Assembly: GCF_910577125.1 (NCBI RefSeq)
Contig: NZ_CAJTMN010000072.1
Location: 1 to 9,579, forward strand
DNA length: 9,579 nt
Direction of reading: 5' to 3'
Origin: an uncultured Rikenella sp.
GTDB lineage: Bacteria > Bacteroidota > Bacteroidia > Bacteroidales > Rikenellaceae
In this document: piece after piece, positions 1 to 6,593 of the stretch
Layout of the letters: every line of letters starts with the position of its first letter
Numbering within the stretch: the first letter of the stretch is position 1
Program-made: the position numbers and the translations under genes
The notes under the pieces: generated by a model
What the model saw: the letters and a program-made list of their open reading frames with translations, nothing else
Told to the model about the DNA's origin: nothing
The model's database searches: none

Positions 1-46
1 CCTGCCGCTAGCGTTTATCCTGAGCCAGGATCAAACTCTCCATTGT
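1..46 (-). rRNA. rrs: 16S ribosomal RNA, 5' end only (partial)
   Basis: The reverse complement of bases 20-39 is the universal 16S 5' sequence AGAGTTTGATCCTGGCTCAG (primer 27F site), followed by GATAAACGCTAGCGGCAGG. In E. coli numbering the AGAG begins at position 8, which puts the mature 5' end near base 46 here. The gene runs leftwards out of the window, so only about 46 bases are visible. The GCTAGCGGCAGG stretch resembles Alistipes/Rikenellaceae 16S more than Bacteroides, which usually has GCTAGCTACAGG. The identity as 16S is certain; the exact mature end is inferred. Confidence 0.97.
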
Positions 47-167
47 AAAAATCAATTTTTCGAGTGTCCCGACCGATTTTTCTCGTTCCGGTTCGCCTCG
101 CGGCGCCGGAATCAGGAATTGACAAATTGTACTACACTACAAATTATCATTTAACTTTTCACAGTAA

Positions 168-178
168 TTCAAAGAACT
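168..178 (-). promoter_or_regulatory. boxA-like rRNA antitermination site
   Basis: The minus strand reads AGTTCTTTGAA, close to the bacterial boxA consensus (E. coli TGCTCTTTAACA) and to GTTCTTTGA motifs in Bacteroidales rRNA leaders. It lies about 120 bases upstream of the 16S 5' end and downstream of both rRNA promoters, the expected place for a site that loads NusB/NusE onto the elongating polymerase. The assignment rests on sequence and position. Confidence 0.6.
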
Positions 179-245
179 GAAACCCGAAGGTTCATATCTC
201 TTCTCTTTTTCAAGCCCTCGCTCCCGAATCGGGCGAAAGGGATTA

Positions 246-277
246 CAAAGGTATGTCAAGTTTTTCAATCGACCAAA
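246..277 (-). promoter_or_regulatory. rRNA promoter, proximal (Bacteroidetes type)
   Basis: The minus strand carries TTTG (277-274), a 20-base spacer and TACCTTTG (253-246). This matches the Bacteroidetes primary-sigma promoter TTTG-N19/20-TAnnTTTG exactly. The start of transcription would be about 5-7 bases beyond the -7 box, near 240, giving a leader of roughly 195 bases before 16S. The -7 box is identical to that of the distal promoter. Confidence 0.8.
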
Positions 278-351
278 AACTTTTTCACTTTTTTTTTCGC
301 AGCTTGTTTTTCGCAAGTGTGCGGGCGATCTGTTTTTCTCGATTGCGGATG

Positions 352-382
352 CAAAGGTAACGACCTTTTTCATTCCTGCAAA
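352..382 (-). promoter_or_regulatory. rRNA promoter, distal (Bacteroidetes type)
   Basis: The minus strand carries TTTG (382-379), a 19-base spacer and TACCTTTG (359-352), again a perfect TAnnTTTG -7 box with a perfect -33 box. An AT-rich block rich in A and T runs lies just upstream (384-420). This and the copy about 106 bases downstream form the tandem promoter pair common in front of rRNA operons. Confidence 0.8.
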
Positions 383-450
383 CTTTTTCTGAAATATTTT
401 TTCAATATTTTTAACAACCTGCTGATTATCTGCGTTATAAACTCGGAAAA

Positions 451-783
451 TTATTTTCGCGTTCTGAACTGCAACAGGTAACCTTCGACCGATACCCCCG
501 CCTGATTGCGAAGCGAGAGATCTTCGAGTACTCGGATCTGATATTCCGTATCGGGCTTCAGCTTCACCGACAGGGTCAGTTCCATACCGTCGGCCGAATA
601 GCCGCTTTTCTCTTTGACAAACTCGGGAAAGGCTTTTTCGCCGAGGGGGCCGTAACTGAAACTGAACCCGTGCATCGGCTCGCTGAAACGAAATGTGATC
701 GCCTTCACCGAAGGATCGACATCCTGCGCGCCGTTCGGGAACGGCGAGACGCTCACCACGTGAGGCGCCGCAGCCAAAGGAGC
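451..783 (-). pseudogene. Detached C-terminal Ig-like (SbsA-like) domain of the S41 peptidase gene
   Basis: This stretch continues in exactly the same reading frame as the peptidase at 784-1995, from which it is separated by a single TAG codon (784-786). It encodes about 110 residues ending in FRTRK and a TAA. The segment APHVVSVSPFPNGA, then a Val-Asp-Pro, then ITFRFSEPM, is the hallmark start of a bacterial Ig-like domain of the SbsA type (Big_5), commonly fused to secreted Bacteroidetes enzymes. The only nearby in-frame start is a TTG at 777, with no ribosome site or signal peptide, so independent translation is unlikely. If the TAG were a sense codon (for example CAG), the product would be one protein of about 514 residues. 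It could also be a sequencing error. Confidence 0.75.
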
Positions 784-1995
784 CTAGACCGTCGGATCGA
801 TATAATGCACCAGATTGGCCAATGCCTCGGAACGGCTGGCGCCGGTAATCTCGACATCGGGCGTCGTCCGGGCTTCGAAATTGAAGCTGCCGTCGGGATT
901 CAGACCGCCCCAAGCCGGAAAGATGACCAGAAAACCGCTATGGGGAAGCATCATCGGAATGGGGTCGGCACCGATGCCGTCGCCGCCGGTACGCGTACCG
1001 GCTACCGTAGCCCAGCCGGTCGCCTTGGTGAAAGCGGCGAAAGATTCAGACGAGGAGAAGACTCCGGGACTCACGAACAACCACACTTTACCCTTGAAAC
1101 GAGGTTTCCCGTTCGGGCGGATCACTTTCTTATCCATGACGACGGCAAAGTCTTCCGGAGTCACTTCGGGAGGCAGGTTCGGAAGGGAGGCCACTTTCCC
1201 GAAACCGTGGAATTTCTGTTCGTACCAGGTACCGGCAACAGGGCCGCGGCGAAGCACGGAAGGCCCGCTCCACGCGTAGCTTCGGGAGATCAGGCGGGGC
1301 ATGATATGATGGTCCCAATATTGGTCGTTGCCGCCGCTGTTCTTCCGCAGGTCGAGGATCAGGTGATCGCATGACTGTACGGAATCGAGCAGGCACATCA
1401 GCAGAGCGCTGTCGCCAGCGGGGTTCGCGAACGAATTGATGGTCAGCACGCCGATCTTTCCGCCGCCGAGCATATCCAAAGAGAGATTCCGGGCCGGGTC
1501 GTAGCCGGAAGGGGCCTCGCCCTCGGTTCCGCCGGCGGCCGGTTTGACGCCGTATAGCTCCTTCAGGTAATCGTAATAGGGTGCGGCTCGGTCATATGTG
1601 GCCGCCCAGCGGCGGTACCGCTTATTCTCTTTCCCCGGGCTGACGGCAGCCTCGTGGTAAATCCGGGACAGCTCGTCGAACATATGCGGACCGACGACGT
1701 AAGCGTGACCGTTGCCGAGCTCACGCATGATAGCCTGCAAGGCTTTAGCGAACGACTTGTCGTCGGCGCTTTCGCGAACCAGCTGCAGATAGCGGTCGTG
1801 GCCTGCGAGCCAGTCGCGACCGGTCTGACGCTGGAGCACGCCGAAGTAAGGATAGTTCTCTTTCAGGGTCTGGTAGAGGTACTCGAAGTCCTGCTCTTTC
1901 TGCTCGGCGGTGAACCGGTTTTGGGCCGGGCAGAGAAGGCTCGCGACGCTGAAAACGATCGCCGACAAGGCTTTTCCGAATCCTGTAGATTTCAT
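784..1995 (-). CDS. Secreted S41-family (tail-specific protease-like) peptidase, truncated by an in-frame TAG
   Basis: The 403-residue product is a predicted serine protease of family S41. Residues 1-24 form a signal peptide (basic start, hydrophobic core about 9-21); SLLC is a poor lipobox, so secretion or periplasmic location is more likely than lipidation. An N-terminal cap region (about 28-110) contains the conserved LGNGHAYV segment. The protease core follows from about 175: IGVLTINSF, then LILDLRKNSGGND (212-224), then the serine-rich active-site segment VFSSSESFAAF (312-322) and GTRTGGDGIG (333-342). I cannot say with confidence which serine (314-316) is the nucleophile, and I see no PDZ domain. 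The ATG at 1995 is preceded by an A/T-rich leader without a Shine-Dalgarno site. A weak -7-like CATATTTG lies at 2059-2066, without a clear -33 box. The core appears complete; the TAG removes only the Ig-like tail. Confidence 0.85.
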   Translation of the reverse strand: MKSTGFGKALSAIVFSVASLLCPAQNRFTAEQKEQDFEYLYQTLKENYPYFGVLQRQTGRDWLAGHDRYLQLVRESADDKSFAKALQAIMRELGNGHAYVVGPHMFDELSRIYHEAAVSPGKENKRYRRWAATYDRAAPYYDYLKELYGVKPAAGGTEGEAPSGYDPARNLSLDMLGGGKIGVLTINSFANPAGDSALLMCLLDSVQSCDHLILDLRKNSGGNDQYWDHHIMPRLISRSYAWSGPSVLRRGPVAGTWYEQKFHGFGKVASLPNLPPEVTPEDFAVVMDKKVIRPNGKPRFKGKVWLFVSPGVFSSSESFAAFTKATGWATVAGTRTGGDGIGADPIPMMLPHSGFLVIFPAWGGLNPDGSFNFEARTTPDVEITGASRSEALANLVHYIDPTV

Positions 1996-2108
1996 AGATT
2001 TGAGATGTTTGGTATTAAGACGTTTGAAAACCGATCTTCGGATCTCCTTTTCTCATTCCAAATATGATGCCATACCGATTAACTGCATGAGGTACAAGAC
2101 GATACCGA

Positions 2109-2154
2109 AACAAAACTGGACGGGCGCTGTCTAAATTTTAGACAGCGCCCGTCC
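2109..2154 (-). terminator. Strong intrinsic terminator of proS
   Basis: Bases 2118-2135 and 2137-2154 are perfect 18-base inverted repeats (GGACGGGCGCTGTCTAAA and its complement), in practice a stem of about 16 pairs with a tiny A/T loop. On the minus strand the stem is followed by AGTTTTGTTT, a T-rich tract. It lies about 47 bases beyond the proS stop codon. The plus-strand side lacks a T tract, so termination should act on minus-strand transcripts and insulate the peptidase gene from proS. Confidence 0.85.
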
Positions 2155-2201
2155 AATAATTTGACAGTGGGCCCCTCTATGTATATCGAGGCTCCCTCTA
2201 A

Positions 2202-3686
2202 TCAGTAGGCTTTGGCGAAGAGGACGCGCCGGTGGGAGGGTTTGCCGCTGACGATACAAGTCCCCTCTTCCTCTGGTGCGTCGACGGGGATGCAGCGGAT
2301 GGTAGCTTTGGTCTCGTTCTTTATGAGCTCTTCGGTCTCGGGAGTACCGTCCCAGTGGGCGAGGAGGAAGCCGCCTTTCTCTTCGAGTACGCGTTTGAAT
2401 TCGTCGTAGGTGTCCACTTTGGTGATCATGGAGTCGCGGAATTTCAACGCCTTGTCATAGATCCCCTGCTGAATGTCTTCCAGCAGTTTTTCGATGCGGT
2501 CGGCGATGCCTGCTGCGGGGACGCTCTCTTTGGTGAGGGTGTCGCGCCGGGCGAGTTCGATGGTCCCGTTTGCCAAATCTCGCGGCCCGATGGCGAGGCG
2601 CACGGGGACGCCTTTGAGTTCGTATTCGGCGAATTTGAAGCCGCTGCGCACGTTGTCGCGGTCGTCGATCTTGACGCTGATGCCTTTGGCTTTCAGCTCG
2701 GCGGCGATCTGCTCCATCTTGTCGACGATGGCGCGCAGTTCGTCGGCTCCTTTATATATAGGTACCATGACGACCTGGATAGGTGCCAGTTTAGGCGGCA
2801 GCACGAGGCCGTTGTTGTCGGAGTGGGCCATGATGAGGGCGCCCATCAGGCGGGTGGAGACGCCCCAGGAGGTGGCCCAGACGTAGTCCATTTTCCCTTC
2901 TTTGTTGACGAACTGGACGTCGAAGGCTTTGGCGAAGTTCTGGCCGAGGAAGTGGGATGTCCCGCTCTGCAAGGCTTTGCCGTCTTGCATGAGGGCTTCG
3001 ATGGTGAGGGTGTCGTCGGCGCCGGCGAAGCGTTCGCTGTCGCTCTTGTGCCCTACGATGACGGGCAGGGCGAGCCATTGTTCTGCAAAATCGCGGTAGA
3101 CGCCGATCATCTTCCGGGCTTCCGCGATGGCTTCTTCTTTGGTGGCGTGGGCGGTGTGGCCTTCCTGCCAGAGGAATTCGGCGGTGCGCAGGAAGAGGCG
3201 GGTGCGCATCTCCCAACGGACGACGTTGGCCCACTGGTTGCAGAGGATGGGGAGGTCGCGGTAGGACTGGATCCAGTTCTTATAGGTGTTCCAGATAATG
3301 GTTTCCGATGTCGGCCGGACGATGAGTTCTTCTTCGAGTTTGGCGTCGGGGTCGACAATAACTCCTTTCCCGTCGGGGTCGTTCTTGAGCCGGTAGTGGG
3401 TCACGACGGCGCACTCTTTGGCGAACCCTTCGACGTGGTGGGCTTCTTTGGAGAAGAAGGATTTGGGGATGAAGAGGGGGAAGTAGGCGTTGACGTGGCC
3501 GGTGGCTTTGAACATGTCGTCGAGGGCGCGCTGCATCTTCTCCCAGATGGCGTAGCCGTAGGGTTTGATGACCATGCAGCCGCGGACGGCGGAGTTCTCG
3601 GCGAGGCCGGCTTTGACGACCAGTTCGTTATACCATTTGCTGTAGTCCTCTTCGCGTGAGGTGAGGTCTTTGAGCTCTTTTGCCAT
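2202..3686 (-). CDS. proS: Prolyl-tRNA synthetase, type 3 (archaeal/eukaryote-like)
   Basis: This cytoplasmic enzyme activates proline with ATP and loads it onto tRNA-Pro. The 494-residue product has the class II signatures of the short form without an editing insertion: CMVIKPYGYAIWEKMQ (37-52), the proline-binding RPTSET (124-129), motif 2 at 157-178 (RWEMRTR, then FLRTAEFLWQEGHT), and SGTSHFLGQNFAKAF (241-255). An anticodon-binding domain runs from about 303 to 405. A C-terminal domain ends in the terminal tyrosine (AKAY) characteristic of type 3 enzymes. Bacteroidetes generally use this form rather than the longer bacterial one. I chose the ATG at 3686 (MAKELKDLT), the usual start in the family, over the upstream TTG at 3722, which overlaps the -7 box. 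The gene is monocistronic, with a promoter just upstream and a strong terminator downstream. Confidence 0.97.
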   Translation of the reverse strand: MAKELKDLTSREEDYSKWYNELVVKAGLAENSAVRGCMVIKPYGYAIWEKMQRALDDMFKATGHVNAYFPLFIPKSFFSKEAHHVEGFAKECAVVTHYRLKNDPDGKGVIVDPDAKLEEELIVRPTSETIIWNTYKNWIQSYRDLPILCNQWANVVRWEMRTRLFLRTAEFLWQEGHTAHATKEEAIAEARKMIGVYRDFAEQWLALPVIVGHKSDSERFAGADDTLTIEALMQDGKALQSGTSHFLGQNFAKAFDVQFVNKEGKMDYVWATSWGVSTRLMGALIMAHSDNNGLVLPPKLAPIQVVMVPIYKGADELRAIVDKMEQIAAELKAKGISVKIDDRDNVRSGFKFAEYELKGVPVRLAIGPRDLANGTIELARRDTLTKESVPAAGIADRIEKLLEDIQQGIYDKALKFRDSMITKVDTYDEFKRVLEEKGGFLLAHWDGTPETEELIKNETKATIRCIPVDAPEEEGTCIVSGKPSHRRVLFAKAY

Positions 3687-3711
3687 GGGTTCGTTCGTTT
3701 TTTCGGATGGA

Positions 3712-3719
3712 CAAAGATA
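3712..3719 (-). promoter_or_regulatory. proS -7 promoter box
   Basis: The minus strand reads TATCTTTG, a perfect TAnnTTTG box, 25 bases upstream of the proS ATG. Transcription would begin near 3705, leaving a leader of about 20 bases. The expected -33 position (around 3740-3743) falls in the loop of the preceding terminator and reads TAGA, not TTTG, so the -33 box is missing or unconventional. Confidence 0.55.
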
Positions 3720-3758
3720 CAAAAAATCCTCCGCTGAGCTCTATCGCGCAGCGGAGGA
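3720..3758 (-). terminator. Intrinsic terminator at the end of the propeller cassette
   Basis: Bases 3727-3736 and 3749-3758 form a perfect 10-base inverted repeat (TCCTCCGCTG and CAGCGGAGGA) around a 12-base loop. On the minus strand the stem is followed by TTTTTTG (3726-3720). It sits 30 bases after the stop of the lipoprotein gene ending at 3789 and directly abuts the proS -7 box. Confidence 0.8.
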
Positions 3759-3788
3759 GGCGGAGGGTTGCATGGCAGAAGATATGCG

Positions 3789-4832
3789 CTAACGCAGACC
3801 CGCGAGGTCGAAGGTGTAGAACTGGGCGGAGTCGCACACGGCGCTGTAACCGTACAAGGTATGCCGAGCGGTGTCGAGGGCGATGTCGTCGATCCGGCGG
3901 CCCAGATCCGCACGGAGTTCGCCCGCTCCATCCTTTGAACGGTAGATTTCAAGGGTTGAAAGGATGTCGTCGCTGCCGAATGCGCCGTCGGGATAGCCTT
4001 GATAAAGTGCATAGATCCGCTCTCCGTCACACTGAACGGCGGTGTAGTGGCGGATCATCCGGTCGTCTTCGTTACGGATGGAGAGTTCTTCCTGTGGCTG
4101 GCCGGTGCCGAGCACGTAATCGAGCCGGAAACCGTCACGACCGACATCGTACACTTCGATGCGGTCGATGTACTGATAGGCGAGCACGAGTTTCCCTCGG
4201 CAGTATGCGGCCGTAAAAAGATAAGGATACGATCCGGCTTCGTCCGAACCGGTCAGTGGAAACGACAGGGCGGCCCGGACTTCGGGAACGTTCATGTCGA
4301 GCAGGTCGACCTCCGGAAAGCGCGGAGGAAACGAAATCCCGACATACAGGGTCGAATCCCGGGTCTGCCAAAGGCGCGAGTAGGCTTTGGGCAACGCGCG
4401 CGCCTCCATCCAGACAGGAAACTGCAGGGTCCGGAGCGGAACCACCGTATCGTCTCGTTGCCGATAGAGGCAGAGCCGGTTGGGCATGGGCTCGAAGAGG
4501 GCGGTTTCGTCTTCTCGCTGCATGCAGGCCAGTCCGGGACTGAGGTATTCGCCGGGCCCGCGGCCTTGCCGTCCGAATCGGCAGAGAGGTTGCAATTCCG
4601 GCAACGAAAACAGGTGACCGAAGTGGTCGGCATGGCTGTCGAGCAGCCACATCCGGTCACCCTGCGCATACCACCGGAAAGGGTGCACCAGATAAGGCAG
4701 AGGCACCGAATCGGCCGTCAGTTGCGCGCTGCGTTCGAATACTTTCTCGCGGGCGAGCATCGTTTCAGTCGATCTTCCGCAAGCTACGGTCAGACATCCG
4801 ATGAGGCCTCCCAATAGGATTTTTCCGTTCAT
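3789..4832 (-). CDS. Propeller lipoprotein C (BF3164 / TolB-like six-bladed beta-propeller family)
   Basis: A 347-residue protein with a lipoprotein-type signal: hydrophobic residues 5-16 and LTVAC with the lipid-accepting Cys at 18. It should be anchored in the envelope after signal peptidase II cleavage. The body is a run of beta-strand repeats. GRGPGEY (90-96) is the best-conserved motif of the Bacteroidales six-bladed propeller lipoproteins, and the length and the MWLLDS (61-66) segment fit the BF3164/TolB-like group. That group is commonly encoded beside NVEALA small proteins, as here: the ATG lies 21 bases after the stop of the small gene at 4854-5057, so the two are almost certainly cotranscribed. 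The terminator at 3720-3758 closes the unit. The biochemical role of the family is not established, and I infer only an envelope scaffold or binding protein. No catalytic motif is visible. Confidence 0.8.
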   Translation of the reverse strand: MNGKILLGGLIGCLTVACGRSTETMLAREKVFERSAQLTADSVPLPYLVHPFRWYAQGDRMWLLDSHADHFGHLFSLPELQPLCRFGRQGRGPGEYLSPGLACMQREDETALFEPMPNRLCLYRQRDDTVVPLRTLQFPVWMEARALPKAYSRLWQTRDSTLYVGISFPPRFPEVDLLDMNVPEVRAALSFPLTGSDEAGSYPYLFTAAYCRGKLVLAYQYIDRIEVYDVGRDGFRLDYVLGTGQPQEELSIRNEDDRMIRHYTAVQCDGERIYALYQGYPDGAFGSDDILSTLEIYRSKDGAGELRADLGRRIDDIALDTARHTLYGYSAVCDSAQFYTFDLAGLR

Positions 4833-4853
4833 TTCTGAAATAGAATAGATGGA

Positions 4854-5057
4854 CTACCAGCGTTTGCAGTCTTCTTTCCCGTGTCCGATCACTACAACAT
4901 AACAGCAGTCATAGATACGTTCGTTCCCCTCTTTAATACGGCGATAACCGTTAAAGTTATCGCAACCTCCTAATCCCGGTTTTTGATCCAAGTCTTCATC
5001 TAAATCCAAAGCCATCGCTTCGAGGTTGGCGAAGGTCAGTTCCTCCTGCGCCGACAT
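4854..5057 (-). CDS. NVEALA-like small cysteine-containing protein 2, leader missing
   Basis: The 67-residue frame starts at ATG 5057 and contains QEELTFANLEAMA (4-16), clearly the NVEALA-type motif of the neighbour at 6219-6473. The shared 20-base DNA block at 5011-5030 is identical to 6334-6353. The C-terminal part is acidic, then has four cysteines (32, 51, 52, 64) and ends in KRW. Unlike its sister it has no hydrophobic N-terminal leader. Similarity continues upstream of the ATG (KAQSPM against KAQIPM), but the frame there contains no start codon, runs into the end of propeller B and stops at 5115-5117. It may therefore be a truncated relic, or a leaderless gene translated by coupling from the B stop codon 38 bases upstream. 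It is followed after 21 bases by propeller C. The family's function is unknown. Confidence 0.6.
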   Translation of the reverse strand: MSAQEELTFANLEAMALDLDEDLDQKPGLGGCDNFNGYRRIKEGNERIYDCCYVVVIGHGKEDCKRW

Positions 5058-5094
5058 CGGGGATTGTGCTTTTTTGGTAATGTGTGCGACCGAT

Positions 5095-6156
5095 CTATTC
5101 GACGGTGTAGAAGATTAAGACGGCGTTGTCGTTTTCGTCGACCTGCACGCTGTCGCGCCAGGAAGCGTACTGCGGGTCTTCCAGAAAACGGGCGGCGTCT
5201 ACCGAGGCGACGAAACCCTCTTCCGTGGCGCAGGCGATCGGCTTCACGGCAATCGTCCCTTCGGCAGCGGTAATGCGCTGGGCGCCGGTCGACGGCTCGT
5301 AGTACCAAGTGTACTCCTTATCGCTCAACGAAAAGGTCATGCCCCACCAACGGTTGCCCGGGAAAAAGCTCGGGAAACAAACTTTATGATCGGCGGCCAT
5401 TTGTTCGTCCGGATCAACGTCGTCCCAATCTCCCAAAGTACTTATATATTCCGCCGTTACGGTATGCGGCCCGAAATCGAGGTGAATGCGTTTTACGTCC
5501 GAGGAGTCGGCCCCCACGGTGTAGATGTCCGAGGCGAAATCAGGAAAGTAGTAAAGTTGACCTCGGGCTTCGGTGAATGGAAAGATGGAACTTACGGTAA
5601 ATGTAGTCATGGGCAGAATGGGCGCAATGGTCTCATACCGAATTTTTCCGTCACGGTCGGTAACGACCAATGTCCCGGCTTCGTTATACGTAGACTGGGA
5701 GGCTATATAGTCTTCCATGACCGCTATGGCGTCTTCCTGAAAACCTACGTCGATACTTCTCAAATATTGACCGGAAAAAGAGTAGACCAGAATTTTTTCG
5801 TTTCGACCGGCCACTACGTATAGTTCGTCTTTGTAAGGCCAGAAGTGGGAGATGGTGATATACTCCTGCGGCCCGTGGCCTACGCGGTCTATTTTCGAGA
5901 GGTATTTTCCGTCCGTGTCGAAGACCAGAATCTGCTGCATGTCCTGCACGAAGATATGGGTGTCGGTCGTCCGCACCCGGAAGAACCGACCGTAAAGCGA
6001 TTCGGAGGTCGTTTCGAGCGGGACGACTCTCTCGATCTTCCGGGTGGGCTCGGGGGCGTCGAAGTCGATGGTGATCTGCTCCGAGGCGGTCTGCTGCGGC
6101 TTGCTGCCGCAGGCGACCAGAAGTAATCCCCAAAGGCTGAGAAAAAAGGGTCTCAT
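5095..6156 (-). CDS. Propeller lipoprotein B (six-bladed beta-propeller)
   Basis: A 353-residue protein (357 if ATG 6168 is used) with a clear lipoprotein signal: MRPF, a hydrophobic stretch, then LLVAC with Cys 16. It is therefore a predicted envelope lipoprotein. The N-terminal part follows the Bacteroidales six-bladed propeller pattern: RVVPLETTSESLYGRF (43-58), IFVQDMQQILVFDTDGKYL (68-86), and GHGPQEY (93-99) in place of GxGPGEY. NHL-like strand repeats follow (for example ILVYSFSGQYLRSID). I preferred ATG 6156 because the signal then begins with the charged residue; an upstream TTG frame to 6252 would overlap the preceding small gene and its terminator. The stop TAG lies 38 bases upstream of the next small gene's ATG. 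A terminator-like hairpin containing a -7 box lies just upstream. The function is unknown; a role with the small NVEALA-like proteins is inferred from context only. Confidence 0.8.
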   Translation of the reverse strand: MRPFFLSLWGLLLVACGSKPQQTASEQITIDFDAPEPTRKIERVVPLETTSESLYGRFFRVRTTDTHIFVQDMQQILVFDTDGKYLSKIDRVGHGPQEYITISHFWPYKDELYVVAGRNEKILVYSFSGQYLRSIDVGFQEDAIAVMEDYIASQSTYNEAGTLVVTDRDGKIRYETIAPILPMTTFTVSSIFPFTEARGQLYYFPDFASDIYTVGADSSDVKRIHLDFGPHTVTAEYISTLGDWDDVDPDEQMAADHKVCFPSFFPGNRWWGMTFSLSDKEYTWYYEPSTGAQRITAAEGTIAVKPIACATEEGFVASVDAARFLEDPQYASWRDSVQVDENDNAVLIFYTVE

Positions 6157-6174
6157 CGTGATTGTCATTGAATT

Positions 6175-6213
6175 AAAACAAAAAGATTCCCTCACAAAGG
6201 TAAGGGAATCTTT
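6175..6213 (-). terminator. Terminator or attenuator between small protein 1 and propeller B
   Basis: Bases 6182-6192 and 6203-6213 form a perfect 11-base inverted repeat (AAAGATTCCCT and AGGGAATCTTT) with a 10-base loop. On the minus strand the stem runs into TTTTTGTTTT. It begins 5 bases after the stop codon of the small gene at 6219. The loop contains TACCTTTG (6202-6195), a perfect Bacteroidetes -7 box pointing at propeller B, though no TTTG is found at the matching -33 position. The element could end the small-gene transcript, reduce read-through into B, or combine termination with a promoter for B. Confidence 0.75.
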
Positions 6214-6218
6214 CTGTA

Positions 6219-6473
6219 TCATTTGCAGCGTCTGTTTCCCCCAGAAATACAATCTATTGAACCCTCTTTATCGAGTTTCTTTACATACCATTTTCTTTGG
6301 TTTTGTAGATCAAGAACATCCTCTTCAATGTCAGCCATCGCTTCGAGGTTGGCAAGGGTCAATTCTTCCTGAATAGACATCGGGATTTGCGCTTTAAGGT
6401 AGGTCATCACCGACCCACCGCAAATCAGAGCTGCACCACCGGCAGCCAACAGAATTTTGGTCATTTTCTTCAT
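6219..6473 (-). CDS. NVEALA-like small protein 1 with hydrophobic leader
   Basis: An 84-residue protein. It has a basic start (MKKMTK), a hydrophobic leader or transmembrane segment at about 7-26, then QEELTLANLEAMA (35-47), a variant of the NVEALA motif that defines a Bacteroidales family of short exported proteins. An acidic stretch, a basic segment (QRKWYVKK) and two C-terminal cysteines (75, 83) follow, which could form a disulfide outside the cytoplasm. A Cys at 18 lies inside the leader, but its surroundings (ALIC) only loosely resemble a lipobox. The leader-plus-conserved-block-plus-variable-Cys-tail layout resembles secreted peptide precursors, but processing is unproven. ATG 6473 fits the leader. 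A promoter lies at 6539-6570 and a strong hairpin terminator directly after the stop, so this may be expressed as its own short, abundant transcript. Confidence 0.8.
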   Translation of the reverse strand: MKKMTKILLAAGGAALICGGSVMTYLKAQIPMSIQEELTLANLEAMADIEEDVLDLQNQRKWYVKKLDKEGSIDCISGGNRRCK

Positions 6474-6538
6474 GACTTCAAAAATTAAAGGTAACTAAAA
6501 ATTGCGTCTCCCCGCACATCTTCGGAGAAATCACACCT

Positions 6539-6570
6539 CAAATATAATTCAAAGAATCGAAAACGACAAT
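6539..6570 (-). promoter_or_regulatory. Promoter of NVEALA-like small protein 1
   Basis: The minus strand reads ATTG (6570-6567), a 20-base spacer, then TATATTTG (6546-6539). The -7 box matches TAnnTTTG fully, and the -33 box matches TTTG at three of four bases. Transcription would start near 6532, giving a leader of about 58 bases before the ATG at 6473. Propeller A has a promoter with the same two boxes and spacing. Confidence 0.6.
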
Positions 6571-6593
6571 ATTTTATCGAATTATTTTATTCG

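Larger units (their letters stand above)
47..450 (-). other. rRNA operon leader and promoter region, no protein gene
   Basis: These 404 bases separate the 16S gene from the peptidase gene fragment ending at 451. They hold two tandem rRNA promoters, a boxA-like site and an AT-rich block at 384-420 that could act as an UP element upstream of the distal promoter. The leader also contains a short CCCG-ATT-CGGG hairpin near 224-234 and a GC-rich segment at 97-110. A long minus-strand reading frame crosses this region but looks like chance: it has no recognisable domain and would be translated out of an rRNA leader. I see no canonical intrinsic terminator between the peptidase gene and the rRNA promoters. 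Confidence 0.7.

Noticed and set aside
451..777. Ig-like domain as an independent gene starting at TTG 777
   Set aside because: It has no ribosome site, promoter or signal peptide and stays in frame with the peptidase. A detached domain explains it better.
784..786. TAG recoded as an amino acid
   Set aside because: Five other genes in the window end in TAG at sensible positions, and no suppressor tRNA or recoding signal is visible.
137..913. Long minus-strand reading frame (258 residues) across the rRNA leader and the peptidase tail
   Set aside because: It crosses two rRNA promoters, overlaps the Ig-like fragment in another frame and has an Arg/Ser-rich composition without a domain. It is a chance frame.
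2232..3659. 475-residue plus-strand frame opposite proS
   Set aside because: It is the exact antisense of proS, extremely rich in Gly, Val, Phe and Asp, with no family resemblance. Such mirror frames are common opposite GC-rich genes.
5057..5117. Programmed frameshift fusing propeller B to small protein 2
   Set aside because: The frames overlap by only about 20 bases and no slippery heptamer or downstream structure is apparent. A deletion of the leader is simpler.
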